NCBI GenBank assembly: GCA_900315615.1
Contig: OMZT01000021.1
Span: 1 to 48,247 of the forward strand
Direction of reading: 5' to 3'
Origin: an uncultured Veillonellaceae bacterium
Lineage (GTDB): Bacteria > Bacillota > Negativicutes > Selenomonadales > Selenomonadaceae
DNA length: 48,247 bases
Part shown: in pieces, positions 35,832 to 47,300 of the stretch
Numbering within the stretch: the stretch's first letter is position 1
How the letters are laid out: every line of letters starts with the position of its first letter
The notes under the pieces: generated by a model
The model's database searches: none
Seen by the model: only the letters and a program-made list of their open reading frames with translations
What the model was told of the DNA's origin: nothing
Program-made: the position numbers and the translations under genes

Positions 35832-36412
35832 GAAAGTCAGAAAAGACGCGTGCGACCGCTGAAACCAATGTGAGCATTTCAATCAATCTAGATGGCAGCG
35901 GAAAAAGCGATATTTCGACGGGAATTGGTTTTTTCGATCATATGCTGACACTTTTTACGGCACATGGAATGCTTGATTTGACAGTAAAATGCGATGGTGA
36001 TCTTGAGGTGGACGGACACCATTCTGTGGAGGATATTGGTATAACACTTGGACTTGCATTCAAAGAAGCTATTGGTGATAAGAACGGCATAAATAGATAC
36101 GGTTCTTTCATGCTTCCTATGGATGAGGCATTGGCAGTTGTAGCACTAGATATCAGTGGAAGACCGTATCTTGTATATGAATGCAACGACAATGCACCGA
36201 TGGTGGGCGGATTCGATACTGAACTGGTAGAGGAATTCCTTCGTGCATTTGCTGTAAATGCTGGATTAACGTTACATGCAAAAGTACTTTATGGCAGGAA
36301 CACACATCATAAACTCGAAGCCCTTTTCAAGGGATTGGGTCATGCTCTGCGTATAGCTGTTGCACAAGATCCGATGGGGCACGGTGTTCCATCTACAAAG
36401 GGCGTGCTGTAA
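35828..36412 (+). CDS. hisB: Imidazoleglycerol-phosphate dehydratase
   Basis: This is the monofunctional dehydratase (194 aa) without the N-terminal HAD phosphatase domain found in E. coli HisB. Two manganese-binding HHxxE repeats are present: HHSVEDIGI and [15 protein letters not shown], together with [17 protein letters not shown] lies 8 nt before ATG 35828. Because the phosphatase domain is absent and no PHP or IMPase-type phosphatase gene is in the operon, histidinol-phosphate dephosphorylation must come from another enzyme. Confidence 0.97.
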   Translation: MRKSEKTRATAETNVSISINLDGSGKSDISTGIGFFDHMLTLFTAHGMLDLTVKCDGDLEVDGHHSVEDIGITLGLAFKEAIGDKNGINRYGSFMLPMDEALAVVALDISGRPYLVYECNDNAPMVGGFDTELVEEFLRAFAVNAGLTLHAKVLYGRNTHHKLEALFKGLGHALRIAVAQDPMGHGVPSTKGVL

Positions 36413-36425
36413 GGGGGTATCCGAA

Positions 36426-37037
36426 TTGATTGCTGTTATAGACTATGGTGTCGGTAATCTTTTCAGCGTAGAGAAAGCCCTTCTCTACCTTGGTGCAGAC
36501 GTGTCTGTGACAAGTAGCATAAATGATATAAAGAAAGCAGATAAGCTGGTATTGCCGGGTGTAGGTGCGTTCGGTGACTGCATGAAGAACCTCGATAATA
36601 CCGGATTGGTTCCGGTTATCTTAGATGAGATATCCAATGGAAAACCGCTTTTGGGCATCTGCGTAGGATTACAGATACTTTTTGAGGGCAGTGAGGAATC
36701 TCCTGGCGTGAAGGGACTGGGCATCATTCCAGGCGTGGTCAGGAAAATAAAGGCGAATGGTCTAAAGGTGCCACATATGGGATGGAACAATATCTCCCTC
36801 ACAGAAGCTGGCAGTAAATCTGCTCTGTTCAAAGGACTAGATCAAAAACCATACATGTACTTCGTTCATAGCTATTATGCAGTCCCACAAGACTCAGGCT
36901 TCATTACAGCAGAAACAGAATATGGGAGTAGACTAACTGCTGCTGTGAAAAAGGGCAATGTACAAGCAGTCCAGTTTCACCCGGAGAAATCTGGAGATAC
37001 AGGGTTAAGACTGCTGAAGAATTTCATTGATGAATAG
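36426..37037 (+). CDS. hisH: Imidazole glycerol phosphate synthase, glutaminase subunit
   Basis: HisH releases ammonia from glutamine for HisF. The start is TTG 36426 with AAGGGGG 8 nt upstream; a longer open frame runs back into hisB but lacks a site and would duplicate hisB sequence. The 203-aa product has IAVIDYGVGNLFSVEKAL and the class I amidotransferase triad: C79 in GICVGLQ, and H185 and E187 in QFHPEKSG. A 50-bp gap precedes hisA. Confidence 0.96.
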   Translation: MIAVIDYGVGNLFSVEKALLYLGADVSVTSSINDIKKADKLVLPGVGAFGDCMKNLDNTGLVPVILDEISNGKPLLGICVGLQILFEGSEESPGVKGLGIIPGVVRKIKANGLKVPHMGWNNISLTEAGSKSALFKGLDQKPYMYFVHSYYAVPQDSGFITAETEYGSRLTAAVKKGNVQAVQFHPEKSGDTGLRLLKNFIDE

Positions 37038-37087
37038 CCTGCGAATATGGAATTAAGCAAGTATAAAATTGCTACCTAGGAGGACAT

Positions 37088-37816
37088 ATGACTATTTATC
37101 CGGCAATAGATATACGAGATGGCAAATGCGTACGATTGTATAAGGGTGATTTCAGCAAGGAGACAGTTTTCTCAGAAGATCCAGCAGATATGGCTTTAAA
37201 ATGGGAAGATATGGGAGCTACATACTTGCATCTGGTTGATCTGGATGGAGCACGTGCTGGACACCCATGCAATCTTGATACGGTGAAAGCAATCTTAGAT
37301 AAAATCAGTATACCGGCAGAGCTGGGTGGAGGCATACGTGATATTGACTCAATTACCCAAATATTAAACCTTGGGGTAGAGCGCGTGATATTAGGCTCCG
37401 CTGCCGCCCGCGATCCTGAGCTGGTGCGCCATGCCTGTAAAAGATTTGGTGGCGATCATATAGTAGCAGGCATCGATGCAAAGGATGGGATCGTTGCTGT
37501 TGATGGCTGGGAGAAATCCGGGAATATGCCAGCACTTGAATTAGCCAAAAAAATGGGAGGATGCGGTGTAAAAACCATTATTTATACAGATATCTCACGC
37601 GATGGTACACTCTCTGGTGTCAATGTTGAAGCAACGAGCATGCTTGCTAAAGGTAGTGGGGTTTCTATAGTTGCATCAGGTGGTGTATCATCACTTGATG
37701 ATATAAAGAAGATAAAAGTTGCAGAGCAAGATGGCATTGAGGGGGTCATAGTCGGGCGCTCGATTTATACGGGAACGCTTGACCTATCAGAAGCACTGAA
37801 AATTGCGAATCAATGA
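37088..37816 (+). CDS. hisA: ProFAR isomerase
   Basis: HisA is a (beta/alpha)8 barrel of 242 aa that isomerises ProFAR to PRFAR by an Amadori rearrangement. The N-terminal [19 protein letters not shown] contains the catalytic aspartate, and [16 protein letters not shown] contains the second. [10 protein letters not shown] and [10 protein letters not shown] are the phosphate-binding loops. AGGAGG lies just before ATG 37088. hisF follows 13 bp after the stop. Confidence 0.97.
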   Translation: MTIYPAIDIRDGKCVRLYKGDFSKETVFSEDPADMALKWEDMGATYLHLVDLDGARAGHPCNLDTVKAILDKISIPAELGGGIRDIDSITQILNLGVERVILGSAAARDPELVRHACKRFGGDHIVAGIDAKDGIVAVDGWEKSGNMPALELAKKMGGCGVKTIIYTDISRDGTLSGVNVEATSMLAKGSGVSIVASGGVSSLDDIKKIKVAEQDGIEGVIVGRSIYTGTLDLSEALKIANQ

Positions 37817-37829
37817 GGAATGTGGTAAA

Positions 37830-38585
37830 ATGATAGCTAAAAGAATCATTCCGTGTCTTGACGTAAAAGATGGTCGGGTAGTAAAGGGAACGAACTTCGT
37901 TGGCCTACGTGATGCTGGCGATCCGGTTGAACTTGCGAAAAGATATGATGAAGAACGAGCGGATGAACTAGTTTTTCTCGATATAACTGCATCCAGTGAT
38001 AAGCGCCGTACAATGGTAGACGTAGCTAAAAGTTGCGCGTCACAGGTATTTATACCATTCACTGTTGGGGGCGGAATACGTACGACAGATGATATAAGAC
38101 AGATGCTTAAGGCCGGTGCGGATAAGACATCGCTCAATACAGCTGCCATCAAAAATCCAGAGATTATCTCTGAAGGTGCTGATCGCTTTGGTAGTCAATG
38201 TATCGTTTTGGCCGTTGATGCAAAGCGAGACGATGATCATTGGACGGTATATATCAATGGAGGGCGAACGCCCACTGGACTCGATTGCATAGAGTGGGTT
38301 AAACATGCTGTTGAACTCGGGGCTGGCGAGATATTGCTTACCAGCATGGATGCAGATGGTACAAAGGATGGTTACGATATTGAGTTGACGCGTGCCGTTT
38401 CGGAAGCGGTTCCTGTACCAGTCATCGCGTCAGGTGGAGCAGGAAAGCTTGAGCATTTCTATGATGTCTTAACAGCGGGAAAAGCCGATGCAGTTTTGGC
38501 AGCTTCTGTATTTCATTATGGTGAGTTTACCGTTAGACAGGTGAAGGATTATCTTAAATCCCGTGGAGTGGAGGTAAGATTCTGA
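37830..38585 (+). CDS. hisF: Imidazole glycerol phosphate synthase, cyclase subunit
   Basis: HisF (251 aa) uses ammonia from HisH to convert PRFAR into IGP and AICAR. The start [20 protein letters not shown] contains catalytic D11; the second aspartate is in [20 protein letters not shown] and [11 protein letters not shown] bind the two phosphates. In the [12 protein letters not shown] segment an arginine replaces the usual glycine; the surrounding motif is intact, so this is likely harmless. The stop shares a base with the next start (TGATG). Confidence 0.97.
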   Translation: MIAKRIIPCLDVKDGRVVKGTNFVGLRDAGDPVELAKRYDEERADELVFLDITASSDKRRTMVDVAKSCASQVFIPFTVGGGIRTTDDIRQMLKAGADKTSLNTAAIKNPEIISEGADRFGSQCIVLAVDAKRDDDHWTVYINGGRTPTGLDCIEWVKHAVELGAGEILLTSMDADGTKDGYDIELTRAVSEAVPVPVIASGGAGKLEHFYDVLTAGKADAVLAASVFHYGEFTVRQVKDYLKSRGVEVRF

Positions 38586-39295
38586 TGGATTTGGAAAACA
38601 CAGATATATCAATGGTAAAGTATGATTCCAATGGACTTGTACCAGCAATCGTACAGGAAGAAAATGGTCAGGTACTGATGCTTGCTTATATGAATGAAGA
38701 ATCGTTGAGGAAGACCATAGAAACTGGCTATACGTGGTTTTATAGCAGAAGCCGCAAAAAGCTTTGGAACAAAGGTGAGACCTCTGGAAACAAGCAAAAA
38801 GTCCTGGATTTGTATTACGATTGTGATGGAGATACACTGCTTGTACGCGTACATCAGACTGGGGTAGCTTGCCATACGGGTACGTATTCATGCTTCAGCG
38901 GACGCAAGATCGGTGATGATTCTAAGGGTCTTGCTGTAGTACCCAATGAACCTCAGCGTTCTCTCGCAAGTATAATGGATGAGCTTTATAATGTCATCCA
39001 GGATCGTCAGCTGAATCCGAAGGCTGGCTCATATACTAATTACCTTTTTGATAAGGGACAGGATAAAATACTGAAGAAGATTGGTGAAGAAGCTGCAGAG
39101 ACAATAATAGCCTCAAAAAATGGTGCAGAGGAAGAGGTTACATATGAGATGGCTGATCTCTGGTATCATTGTCTAGTACTTCTCGCTTTTCATCATATAT
39201 CTCCTGAACAGATATTTGCGGAACTGGTTGGAAGGAGGAAGGGCGAGGAATACCATAAGTTTACTGGTAAGACGGGTATACGCCCTGACATGTGA
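38585..39295 (+). CDS. hisIE: Bifunctional PR-AMP cyclohydrolase/PR-ATP pyrophosphatase
   Basis: This fusion performs the second and third steps of the pathway. The HisI domain (about residues 1-115) has [12 protein letters not shown], the [20 protein letters not shown] segment, the metal site CDGDTLLV and [11 protein letters not shown]. The HisE domain (about 130-236) has [37 protein letters not shown] and the [12 protein letters not shown] helix. Both domains look complete. It overlaps hisF by one base and the following nitroreductase gene by one base. Confidence 0.97.
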   Translation: MDLENTDISMVKYDSNGLVPAIVQEENGQVLMLAYMNEESLRKTIETGYTWFYSRSRKKLWNKGETSGNKQKVLDLYYDCDGDTLLVRVHQTGVACHTGTYSCFSGRKIGDDSKGLAVVPNEPQRSLASIMDELYNVIQDRQLNPKAGSYTNYLFDKGQDKILKKIGEEAAETIIASKNGAEEEVTYEMADLWYHCLVLLAFHHISPEQIFAELVGRRKGEEYHKFTGKTGIRPDM

Positions 39296-40029
39296 TGGAT
39301 TCAAAAACTTTTGGCAGGCAGTTTCTTGAAAGTACAGCGGTATGCCGTGATAAAGAACAACTGCATAACGGACGTCCACCGGTACCTGAGAAGCCAGCTC
39401 CAACAGACTCGATATTAGTCCAGCTTCCTGCACCGGAAATGCTTCCAGATAAAATGACAAGCTTTTTGCAGCTGATTGAATTACGTTCCTCATACAGAGA
39501 CTATAACCACAGTTCACTCAATCTTAAAGAGCTATCCTTTCTCTTGTGGTGCACGCAAGGAGTGAAGATGCTTACACCGCCAGGTATCACGAAAAGGAAT
39601 GTCCCATCGGCTGGATCAAGGCATGCACTGGAGACATATCTCATTATCCATCGTGTAACAGGATTAGAGCCGGGAATATATAGATATATGGCATTGGAAC
39701 ATGCTTTGCATCGTGAAGAACTAGATGGCAATGCCATGATTAAGGCAGAGCAGAGCTTTAATTCAAAGACGATTGTAGAACATAGTGCCGTAACGTTCAT
39801 ATGGACCGCGGTTTCACGTCGTATGACTTATGCTTTTTCTAATAGAGGATATAGATATATATTCCTTGATGCCGGTCACACATGTGAGAATCTCTATCTT
39901 GCGTCGGAGGTGCTGGGAATGGGGGCATGTGCTCTTGGTGCTTTTTCGGATGAAAGCTTGAATGATGCACTTGCCTTGGATATGGATAAGGAATTTGCTG
40001 TGTATGCAGCATCAGTTGGAAAAATATGA
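39295..40029 (+). CDS. SagB/ThcOx-type nitroreductase family protein
   Basis: The 244-aa product starts at ATG 39295, sharing a base with the hisIE stop, so it is the distal gene of the his transcript. It has the SagB-type arrangement: an N-terminal extension with a proline-rich PPVPEKPAP stretch, then LIELRSSYRDYNHSSLNLKELSFLLWCTQGV, PSAGSRHALETYLII (flavin binding), GIYRYMALEHAL, and LDAGHTCENLYLASEVLGMGACALGAF. These FMN proteins oxidise azolines in thiazole/oxazole peptide pathways, but many stand-alone homologues have unknown substrates. No precursor peptide or cyclodehydratase gene is near. It ends before a hairpin at 40033-40062. Confidence 0.9.
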   Translation: MDSKTFGRQFLESTAVCRDKEQLHNGRPPVPEKPAPTDSILVQLPAPEMLPDKMTSFLQLIELRSSYRDYNHSSLNLKELSFLLWCTQGVKMLTPPGITKRNVPSAGSRHALETYLIIHRVTGLEPGIYRYMALEHALHREELDGNAMIKAEQSFNSKTIVEHSAVTFIWTAVSRRMTYAFSNRGYRYIFLDAGHTCENLYLASEVLGMGACALGAFSDESLNDALALDMDKEFAVYAASVGKI

Positions 40030-40032
40030 TAG

Positions 40033-40062
40033 AAAGAAGCTGTCCTATGTGGCAGCTTCTTT
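40033..40062 (+). terminator. Hairpin at the end of the his transcript
   Basis: A perfect 10-bp stem (40033-40042 with 40053-40062) ends in TTT then CACT. The short T-run makes it a moderate terminator; it lies 3 bp after the nitroreductase stop. Confidence 0.65.
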
Positions 40063-40099
40063 CACTATAACAAGTTATGCGTATATGAAGGTACTTTTT

Positions 40100-40840
40100 A
40101 TGAAGATTGTTGTAGATGGTATTCCGATAAATGTAACGAAAAAGAAAATAAGAAACATGTATATACGCATTAAGGCGGGTGGGATTGTAAACGCTTCCGT
40201 GCCGTTATATGCGAGTCATGATGATATCTGTGAGTTCTTACATTCTAAAGCAGATTGGATACGTAAATATGTGCAATTAGAAAAACAAAATAGTGCGCCA
40301 TCGCTGCCCACTGCAGTTCCTGGTGAACATATGCATATATTCGGCAAGGAATACGAACTGATTGTTTCTATAGGATATAAACAGAAATCGTTCAAGCTTT
40401 ATCCAGAATTGGGTAAAGCTGTGCTGAAGGTCGCCAGCGGTACCTCAGTCGCAGAAGGCAGAAAGGTCATCAAGGAAGCACTACGTAGCGAGTTGAAAAG
40501 GATCGTTATGCAGCGCATGCCATATATAGAACATTATGCAGGACTAAAGTGCAGTAGATGGCATATACGTGATATGAAATCCAGGTGGGGATCATGTAAC
40601 GTACGTACAAAAGTTATATATCTGAACCTTCGGCTGGCGACAAAGCCAATAAAATGTATAGATTATATTATTATTCATGAATTGATACATACTGTAATCG
40701 CTGATCATGGATCAGAGTTTAAAAGGATGCGGGATAAACTTGTTCCGAATTGGAAGGAATTAGACGATATACTCTGTAAGGCAGAATATGTCGGTGATAT
40801 TCCTGAAATCCATCACCCTGAATATACGGTATATGAATAG
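40100..40840 (+). CDS. YgjP/WLM-type metal-dependent hydrolase
   Basis: The 246-aa protein starts at ATG 40100 with GAAGGT 7 nt upstream; ATG 40085 lacks a site. The C-terminal half has the zinc-protease motif HELIH (H193, E194, H197) and a third histidine in ADHGSEF, preceded by MKSRWGSCN and YLNLRLATKP. This is the standard pattern of the DUF45/YgjP (SprT-like) family. The N-terminal half has VPLYASHDDICEFLHSKADWI. The catalytic role of the family is unclear; one E. coli member is reported as a UTP pyrophosphatase. addB begins 16 bp after its stop, with the addB Shine-Dalgarno site in the gap. Confidence 0.9.
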   Translation: MKIVVDGIPINVTKKKIRNMYIRIKAGGIVNASVPLYASHDDICEFLHSKADWIRKYVQLEKQNSAPSLPTAVPGEHMHIFGKEYELIVSIGYKQKSFKLYPELGKAVLKVASGTSVAEGRKVIKEALRSELKRIVMQRMPYIEHYAGLKCSRWHIRDMKSRWGSCNVRTKVIYLNLRLATKPIKCIDYIIIHELIHTVIADHGSEFKRMRDKLVPNWKELDDILCKAEYVGDIPEIHHPEYTVYE

Positions 40841-40856
40841 ACAGCAGGAGTTAGCT

Positions 40857-43800
40857 ATGGAATTTATAATTGGACGCGCTGGAAGTGGCAAAACATATAA
40901 ATGTATAGAGGATATACGTGAGCGTATCATTAAATCGCCATCAGGACCTCTTCTACTTTTACTCGTGCCAGAGCATATGACATATAGGGTCGAGCATGAA
41001 CTTGCAGAAGCCATGCCGGATAAGGGATTTATGCGTGTGATGGTCGTGGGATTCAGAAGATTTGCACGTCACATATTAAATATTGAGGGCGGTGCTATAA
41101 CACCTCATCTATCTGATATCGGAAAGAGACTTTTGATCAAATCGATATTGGAAAAGAATATAGATGATTTGAATATCTTCAAAAAAGCAGCGAATAAGCG
41201 TGGTTTCTCGGAGACGCTGATTAATTGTATAGAAGAATTCCAAGGCTATGGAATAAGTCCGGATGAATTATCTAATGCAGCAGGCGGTGAAAACACAGAC
41301 TTTTCAAAGAAGATACATGAACTTTCATTTATATATAGCAGATATGTCGACGAGATAACTGGTAAATATTCCGATGCTGGAAATATGGTTGATGAGGCTA
41401 TTGAACGGCTTCAGACGTCGAGTATGCTTGATGGTGCTGAAGCGTGGATAGATGGCTTTATATTCTTCAATCCTCAGGAGCAGGAAATAGTAAGTACGTT
41501 ATTAAAGCGATGCAAGGATTTGCATATAACGTTCACGATGGATACGAATATCAGCAGAGAGAATTCCAATGAAACGGGCATATTTCATAAATCATGGGAG
41601 ACGATGCGAGTAATAAAGCAGAAAGCTGATGACATGGGTGTTAGCGTGAAGTTCACATACCTTGATAAGGCATGGAGATTTCATCATAGCAGCCTTGCCA
41701 TGATGGAAAAATGCCTTTTCATGCCGGAAAAGCGCGATACAGTAAAAGATGACTCCGATGAAGGAGAGTCATGTGCTATACATGTTGTAGAGAGCGCGAC
41801 ACGACGTTTGGAGATGGCGGCAGTAGCTGCAGACATGATTCGTCTTGCACGGGATTCAGGATTCAGATGGTGTGATATGGGAATACTTGTGCGCGATGAA
41901 GACAGCTATGAAGCATTAGGGACCGTATTAAGCGATTATAAGATTCCATATTTCATCGACCAAAAGCGCTTGGGTACACATCATCCATTGGCTGAACTGA
42001 TCCGCTCGTCATTAGAGGCAGTGCGTACATGGCAGCGCAATCCTATCATTCGTGCAATACGTACAGAATTTTTTTCGATAACGAGAAACCAGGCAGATAT
42101 GTTGGAAAATTATGTGCGTGAATTTGGAATACGCGGCAAACGCTGGACAATGGATGAAGCTTGGAAATGGTATCGCAGGCATTCGCTGGAAGAAACAAAT
42201 ATGAGTGAGAGCGATGCGGATTACCTTACTAAGATAGATGTGATACGCCGCAAAGCTACGGAGCCATTGAAGTATCTTTCTGATGCTTTAAAGGGTGCTG
42301 CTGATGCAGAGGATATGACCAAGGCGCTGTTCGATTATCTCGAGTACCTTAATGTCCCAGAGACACTCGCGCGATGGACAGATGAAGCCAACTCCAAGGG
42401 AATGCTTGATGAGGCCAAAGAGCATGAAAGTATTTGGAATAGTATTATGGGACTCTTTGACCAAATAGTTATGGCTGGCGGTAAAGAAAAAATAAGCCTT
42501 GTAGATTACACGGGATTAGTTGAAGATGGCCTCGATGCAATTTCATTAGGGATGATACCCCACGGGTTGGACTACGTTACAATAGCTCCTTTCGATCAGA
42601 ACAGCCTTAATAATTTACGAGCAATATATATAGTTGGCGCTAATAATGGTGTGATGCCGAGAGGATCAATAGAGAAAGGCTTATTATCTGATGCAGACAG
42701 ACTATATCTGAGAGATGCTGGACTAGAACTGCCACAGGGAACATTTGAAGGCAGCTGTCGAGAAAGACTTCTTCTTTATAAGGGATTCACAGAGGCCACC
42801 GATTACCTTTGGGTAAGCTATCCACTAGCGGATAGTGAGGGTGGCGGACTTATGCCATCACCTTTGGTAAAGACAATACGTGGTATGCTGCCGCTCTCAT
42901 TTGATTCTTTACCACTTGAGAGCTCTGAACGTCAGGATATGACACTGATTGCAGAGGCACATGAAGCAGTTTCTGGACTCTCTGCTGCTCTGAGAGGGCT
43001 GCGTGAACATAATAGTATAGCAGATTTTTGGAATGATATTTGGAATTATTCGCTGTCAGATGTGTCTTTATCACGTTTAGCGCACACTGCAACCTCAGGA
43101 CTTTTTGCTAAGCCAAAAGAAAGCCTAATTCCTAAGCAACTTGCCGAAAAAATATATACGAAAAACAAACGTCTCCGTGCTAGTGTTACAAGATTTGAAT
43201 CATTTCAGGAGTGCCCGTTCCAGCATTTTTCGAAATACGGGCTGAAGCTACAAGAACGTGAAAAATATAAATTTCAAGTGCCCGATTTAGGAAACTTGCT
43301 TCATGAAGCTTTAGCTATGTATGGTAGGACACTTCGTGATAAACATATACGATGGTCAGAAGTGTTGGAAGAAGATCGTAATAGAATTATCAAGGAAATC
43401 GTAGATAGCATAGCACCTAGAGTAAAGAGTGAACTATTGTTATCGTCGGCTCAATATCGTAATATCATCATACGCATAGAAGCTGCAGCACAAAAAGCGA
43501 TAAGAAGGCTGTCTGCTATGGATGCTGTGTCAAAATATCATCCTACCGCTTTTGAAAAGGGCTTCGGAAAGGGAATAGGAAGTATGCCACCCTTGACGTA
43601 TTATCTTGATGATGGGTACAAGATGGAGATAACTGGACAAATAGACAGGATTGATGTAGATGATTCATCCTCCGAGAAGTATTTCCTAATTATAGATTAT
43701 AAATCCGGTAGCCCTATGCTGAATATCATAGATGTTTATTATGGTATCGAACTGCAACTGTTGACATATCTTCTTGTCGTATATAATTCGATGAAAGAAA

Positions 43801-44360
43801 ATCATCATGAACGCATACCAGCTGCAATACTTTACTCCTACATCATACAGGAAATAAAATCCTTAGATAAAAAGATATCAAAAGGGGAAGCGGATAAGGA
43901 AATACAGAATGCTATGAAGATGCCAGGATGGATCCTGGCAGATCCAGATGTAATACGTGCAATAGACTCTACTCAGAGCTTTATAAAAGTTAAGTTAAAA
44001 AACGATGGTGGTATATACAAAGCAAACATGAAATACGTCAAATCGGTAGAGGAATTCTTTGCATTGATGAGCTATGTGAGTATCCTGCTAGAAGATACTG
44101 GAAGGAGAATCATGGCGGGAGATATAAAAGCTGAGCCTACGTTAAGAGGCTCAGGCTCCTCTGCAAGGAAGGCATGTGACTTATGTATATATAAAGATAT
44201 ATGTGGATTTGATACCTTAATACAGGGATATAACTATAGGGAAATCACATCTAACATGCAAGACGAAGAAATAATGAAGGAGATAGAAGAAAAAGTATCT
44301 AGAACGGGTGATGCCACGATGCATTCTAAAGATTACATAAAGGGGGTGGATATGGTATGA
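40857..44360 (+). CDS. addB: ATP-dependent helicase/nuclease subunit B
   Basis: AddB is the second subunit of the AddAB nuclease that resects double-strand breaks to a Chi site for RecA loading. ATG 40857 has AGGAG 6 nt upstream; the longer open frame overlaps the preceding gene. The 1167-aa protein has a Walker A IGRAGSGKT (G6-T13 region) but an otherwise inactivated helicase core, as usual in AddB. A C-terminal RecB-type nuclease domain is present (FLIIDYKSGSP). The iron-sulfur staple is formed by C786 (FQECPFQHF) and C1107, C1110 and C1116 (CDLCIYKDIC). The stop overlaps the addA start (ATGA). Confidence 0.96.
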   Translation: MEFIIGRAGSGKTYKCIEDIRERIIKSPSGPLLLLLVPEHMTYRVEHELAEAMPDKGFMRVMVVGFRRFARHILNIEGGAITPHLSDIGKRLLIKSILEKNIDDLNIFKKAANKRGFSETLINCIEEFQGYGISPDELSNAAGGENTDFSKKIHELSFIYSRYVDEITGKYSDAGNMVDEAIERLQTSSMLDGAEAWIDGFIFFNPQEQEIVSTLLKRCKDLHITFTMDTNISRENSNETGIFHKSWETMRVIKQKADDMGVSVKFTYLDKAWRFHHSSLAMMEKCLFMPEKRDTVKDDSDEGESCAIHVVESATRRLEMAAVAADMIRLARDSGFRWCDMGILVRDEDSYEALGTVLSDYKIPYFIDQKRLGTHHPLAELIRSSLEAVRTWQRNPIIRAIRTEFFSITRNQADMLENYVREFGIRGKRWTMDEAWKWYRRHSLEETNMSESDADYLTKIDVIRRKATEPLKYLSDALKGAADAEDMTKALFDYLEYLNVPETLARWTDEANSKGMLDEAKEHESIWNSIMGLFDQIVMAGGKEKISLVDYTGLVEDGLDAISLGMIPHGLDYVTIAPFDQNSLNNLRAIYIVGANNGVMPRGSIEKGLLSDADRLYLRDAGLELPQGTFEGSCRERLLLYKGFTEATDYLWVSYPLADSEGGGLMPSPLVKTIRGMLPLSFDSLPLESSERQDMTLIAEAHEAVSGLSAALRGLREHNSIADFWNDIWNYSLSDVSLSRLAHTATSGLFAKPKESLIPKQLAEKIYTKNKRLRASVTRFESFQECPFQHFSKYGLKLQEREKYKFQVPDLGNLLHEALAMYGRTLRDKHIRWSEVLEEDRNRIIKEIVDSIAPRVKSELLLSSAQYRNIIIRIEAAAQKAIRRLSAMDAVSKYHPTAFEKGFGKGIGSMPPLTYYLDDGYKMEITGQIDRIDVDDSSSEKYFLIIDYKSGSPMLNIIDVYYGIELQLLTYLLVVYNSMKENHHERIPAAILYSYIIQEIKSLDKKISKGEADKEIQNAMKMPGWILADPDVIRAIDSTQSFIKVKLKNDGGIYKANMKYVKSVEEFFALMSYVSILLEDTGRRIMAGDIKAEPTLRGSGSSARKACDLCIYKDICGFDTLIQGYNYREITSNMQDEEIMKEIEEKVSRTGDATMHSKDYIKGVDMV

Positions 44361-47300
44361 ATTGGTCGGATGCGCAATGGAAGGCCATAGAAACCAAGGG
44401 AAAAAATATGCTTGTAGCTGCAGCTGCAGGATCAGGAAAGACTGCAGTGCTCGTGCAGAGAATCATAAATAATATATTGAACGGCGTATATTCTATAGAC
44501 GAGATTCTTGTCGTAACATTCACCAGAGCAGCAGCTGCAGAAATGAGAAGCCGCATAGAAGCAAAATTATCAGAGGAAATCATACGTAATCCGGACAATG
44601 AACTAGCGGCAAGGCAGATCATCTTGCTTGGTAATGCATCAATATCGACAATAGATAGCTTTTGTCAGCGGATTATCCGCAGCCATATCGATAAAGTTGA
44701 TTTTGACCCACGTTTTCGTGTCGGAAGCACCGAAGAGCTCGACTTAATGAAGCAAGATGTGTTGGAGGAATTATTCGAGCAGTTGTATAATGAGGTTGAT
44801 CCAGGCTTTCTCGCGTTAGTAGATCGCTATGGATCTGCAAAAAACGGTGATCAGAAATTATATGAAATGGTATTAAAGACAGCGGATTTTCTTACAAGTC
44901 AGCCTTTTCCAGAACTTTGGCTTAAAAACAAAGAAGCCCTCTTTAATATTAGCAATGATAGGGAATTTAATAGGTCATCATGGGCTAAAGAGAGCATATT
45001 GTCTGTAAGATATGAGCTTTTGATGCTATATATAAAAATGGAGCAACTGGCTAAATCTGCAGAAGAAGCGGCACCAGAATCATCTGAGATACTAAGACAA
45101 GATGCAGAATATATCAAGGAACTTATGGCTGCAGCCGGCTCTGGATGGGATACGTTGTATGATAAATTCCAGGGTAATGTTTCCGGATTATCTGGAACAG
45201 CTAAATGGGGAAAATTGGATGAATCAGTAAAAAAATACTTTAGCGGTGGGCGACAAAAAATCAAAAAAGATTTAAAAAAACTCCAGGAAAAGTATTTTTC
45301 CGAGACACCATCCGAAATGTCCGATGACATTAAACTCATACAGCCTGTTATTCATGCATTCAGCGAACTTGTAATGAAGTTCTATGAATCTTTTCAGACG
45401 GCAAAACGAGAGCGAGCAATCGTTGATTTTTCTGATTTAGAGCATTCTGCCTTGAAATTATTGATATCCCAAGATGCTGAAGATGGGGAGCTTGTGCCAG
45501 GAGAGATAGCCATCGAACTGAGTCAAAAATATAAAGAAATAATGATTGACGAGTACCAGGATACGAATGAAATTCAAGATGCAATACTTTATCTGCTGAA
45601 TAACGGCCATGACTTTTTTGCAGTAGGTGATGTAAAGCAGAGCATATATAGATTCCGGCTTGCTGAACCAGGCATTTTTATGGAAAAGTATAATTCATAT
45701 CCCTGTAAAGAAGGGTGCATGCGTGTCGATTTATCAAAGAATTTCAGGAGCCGCAGAGAGATACTTTCTGCAATCAATTTTGTTTTCGCTCAAATGATGA
45801 TATCGCAATCTATGGAGATTGATTATGATGCTGACGCTGCTTTATACCCGGGATTTGATTATCCAGAATGTGAACAGCGCTTATCACCCGAGGCTGAGAT
45901 CGCTATAATAGATTTAGGCGGTAAGAATGATCAGAAAGATAGGGAAGAAAATGATGATGACAGTATCAACGCTCTCCCATTAGAGCAACAGGGCATATAT
46001 ATATCACGACGCATCCATGAAATGATGAGTGCGGGTACAAAGGTATGGGATAAAGATGCCAATATGTACAGGGATATCGAATATCGTGATATTGTTGTAC
46101 TTATGAGGTCTGCAAAGAAAAGCGGGCAGATATTGCTTGAAGCCATGCGGAATGAAGGAATACCGGTATATGCAGAGAATGAATCAGGATATTTTGAGGC
46201 TGGTGAAGTCCGTGTAATGCTGGATCTTCTTTCGATTATAGATAATGCACAGCAGGATATACCGCTTACAGCCGTTATGACATCTGAAATCGGAGGCTTC
46301 ACTGTGACAGAAGCGGGTCATATACGTTCATGCTGCAGTGATGGATCGATGATGGACGCACTCATGTATGCTGTAAATGCTGAAAGCAGCGTAAGGAAGG
46401 GAATACGCCATAAAGCGAGTGTATTTCTCAGACGTCTGGACAGGTGGAGGGACATGGCTCGTCATACTGGAGTACCAGAATTGATAGACACATTATACCG
46501 TGAAACTAGATGGTATGACTATGTTGGAGGTTTGCCAGGAGGGTTATTGCGTCAGGCTAATCTCCGAATGCTCCGAGATCGCGCGCTGGATTATGAAAAA
46601 ACAAGCTTTAGAGGACTCTACAGATTCCTGCGTTTTATAGAGAAAATGCGTGATAGCGGTACTGATCTTTCTGTAGGACGTACACTGAGTGAGACTGAGA
46701 ATGTAGTCCGTATAATGACAATCCATAAGAGCAAAGGTCTCGAATTCCCTGTTGTATTTATTGCCGATATGGGAAAAGGTTTCAATATGGCTGATGCTAC
46801 TAAGCCACAAGTCCTTTTAGATAAGGAGCTGGGATTTGGACCTTATATAACTGACTTAGAAAAGTCAATCAGATATCCTTCATTTGCACGCAATGCTATT
46901 TCAGCTAGAATCAATCGTGAAAGCAAGGCTGAAGAACTTCGTGTACTATATGTTGCAATGACACGTGCACGGGAAAAATTAATTATGGTAGCAGCCTTAA
47001 AGGATATAAGGTCGAAGGCTGATGTCTGGTGCATATGTACTGAGCGTATGCCTATCGCGATGCCAGCAGGGGTACCTCTTGCAGCCAAAAATTCTTTCGA
47101 TTGGGTGGCTGCTGCTGTATCTAGGCATGAGGATGGCGCTGCCATTCGAGAGCTGACAATGATGCCTATACGATATGTGAGACCTGATTATGACGATGAA
47201 TCACATTGGAAAATAGATATTATACCAGCAGAAAGTTTGAATAAATCTATAAAAGATGAGAACCATGCTCAACCAATTTTTGACGCGATAAAGAAAATGG

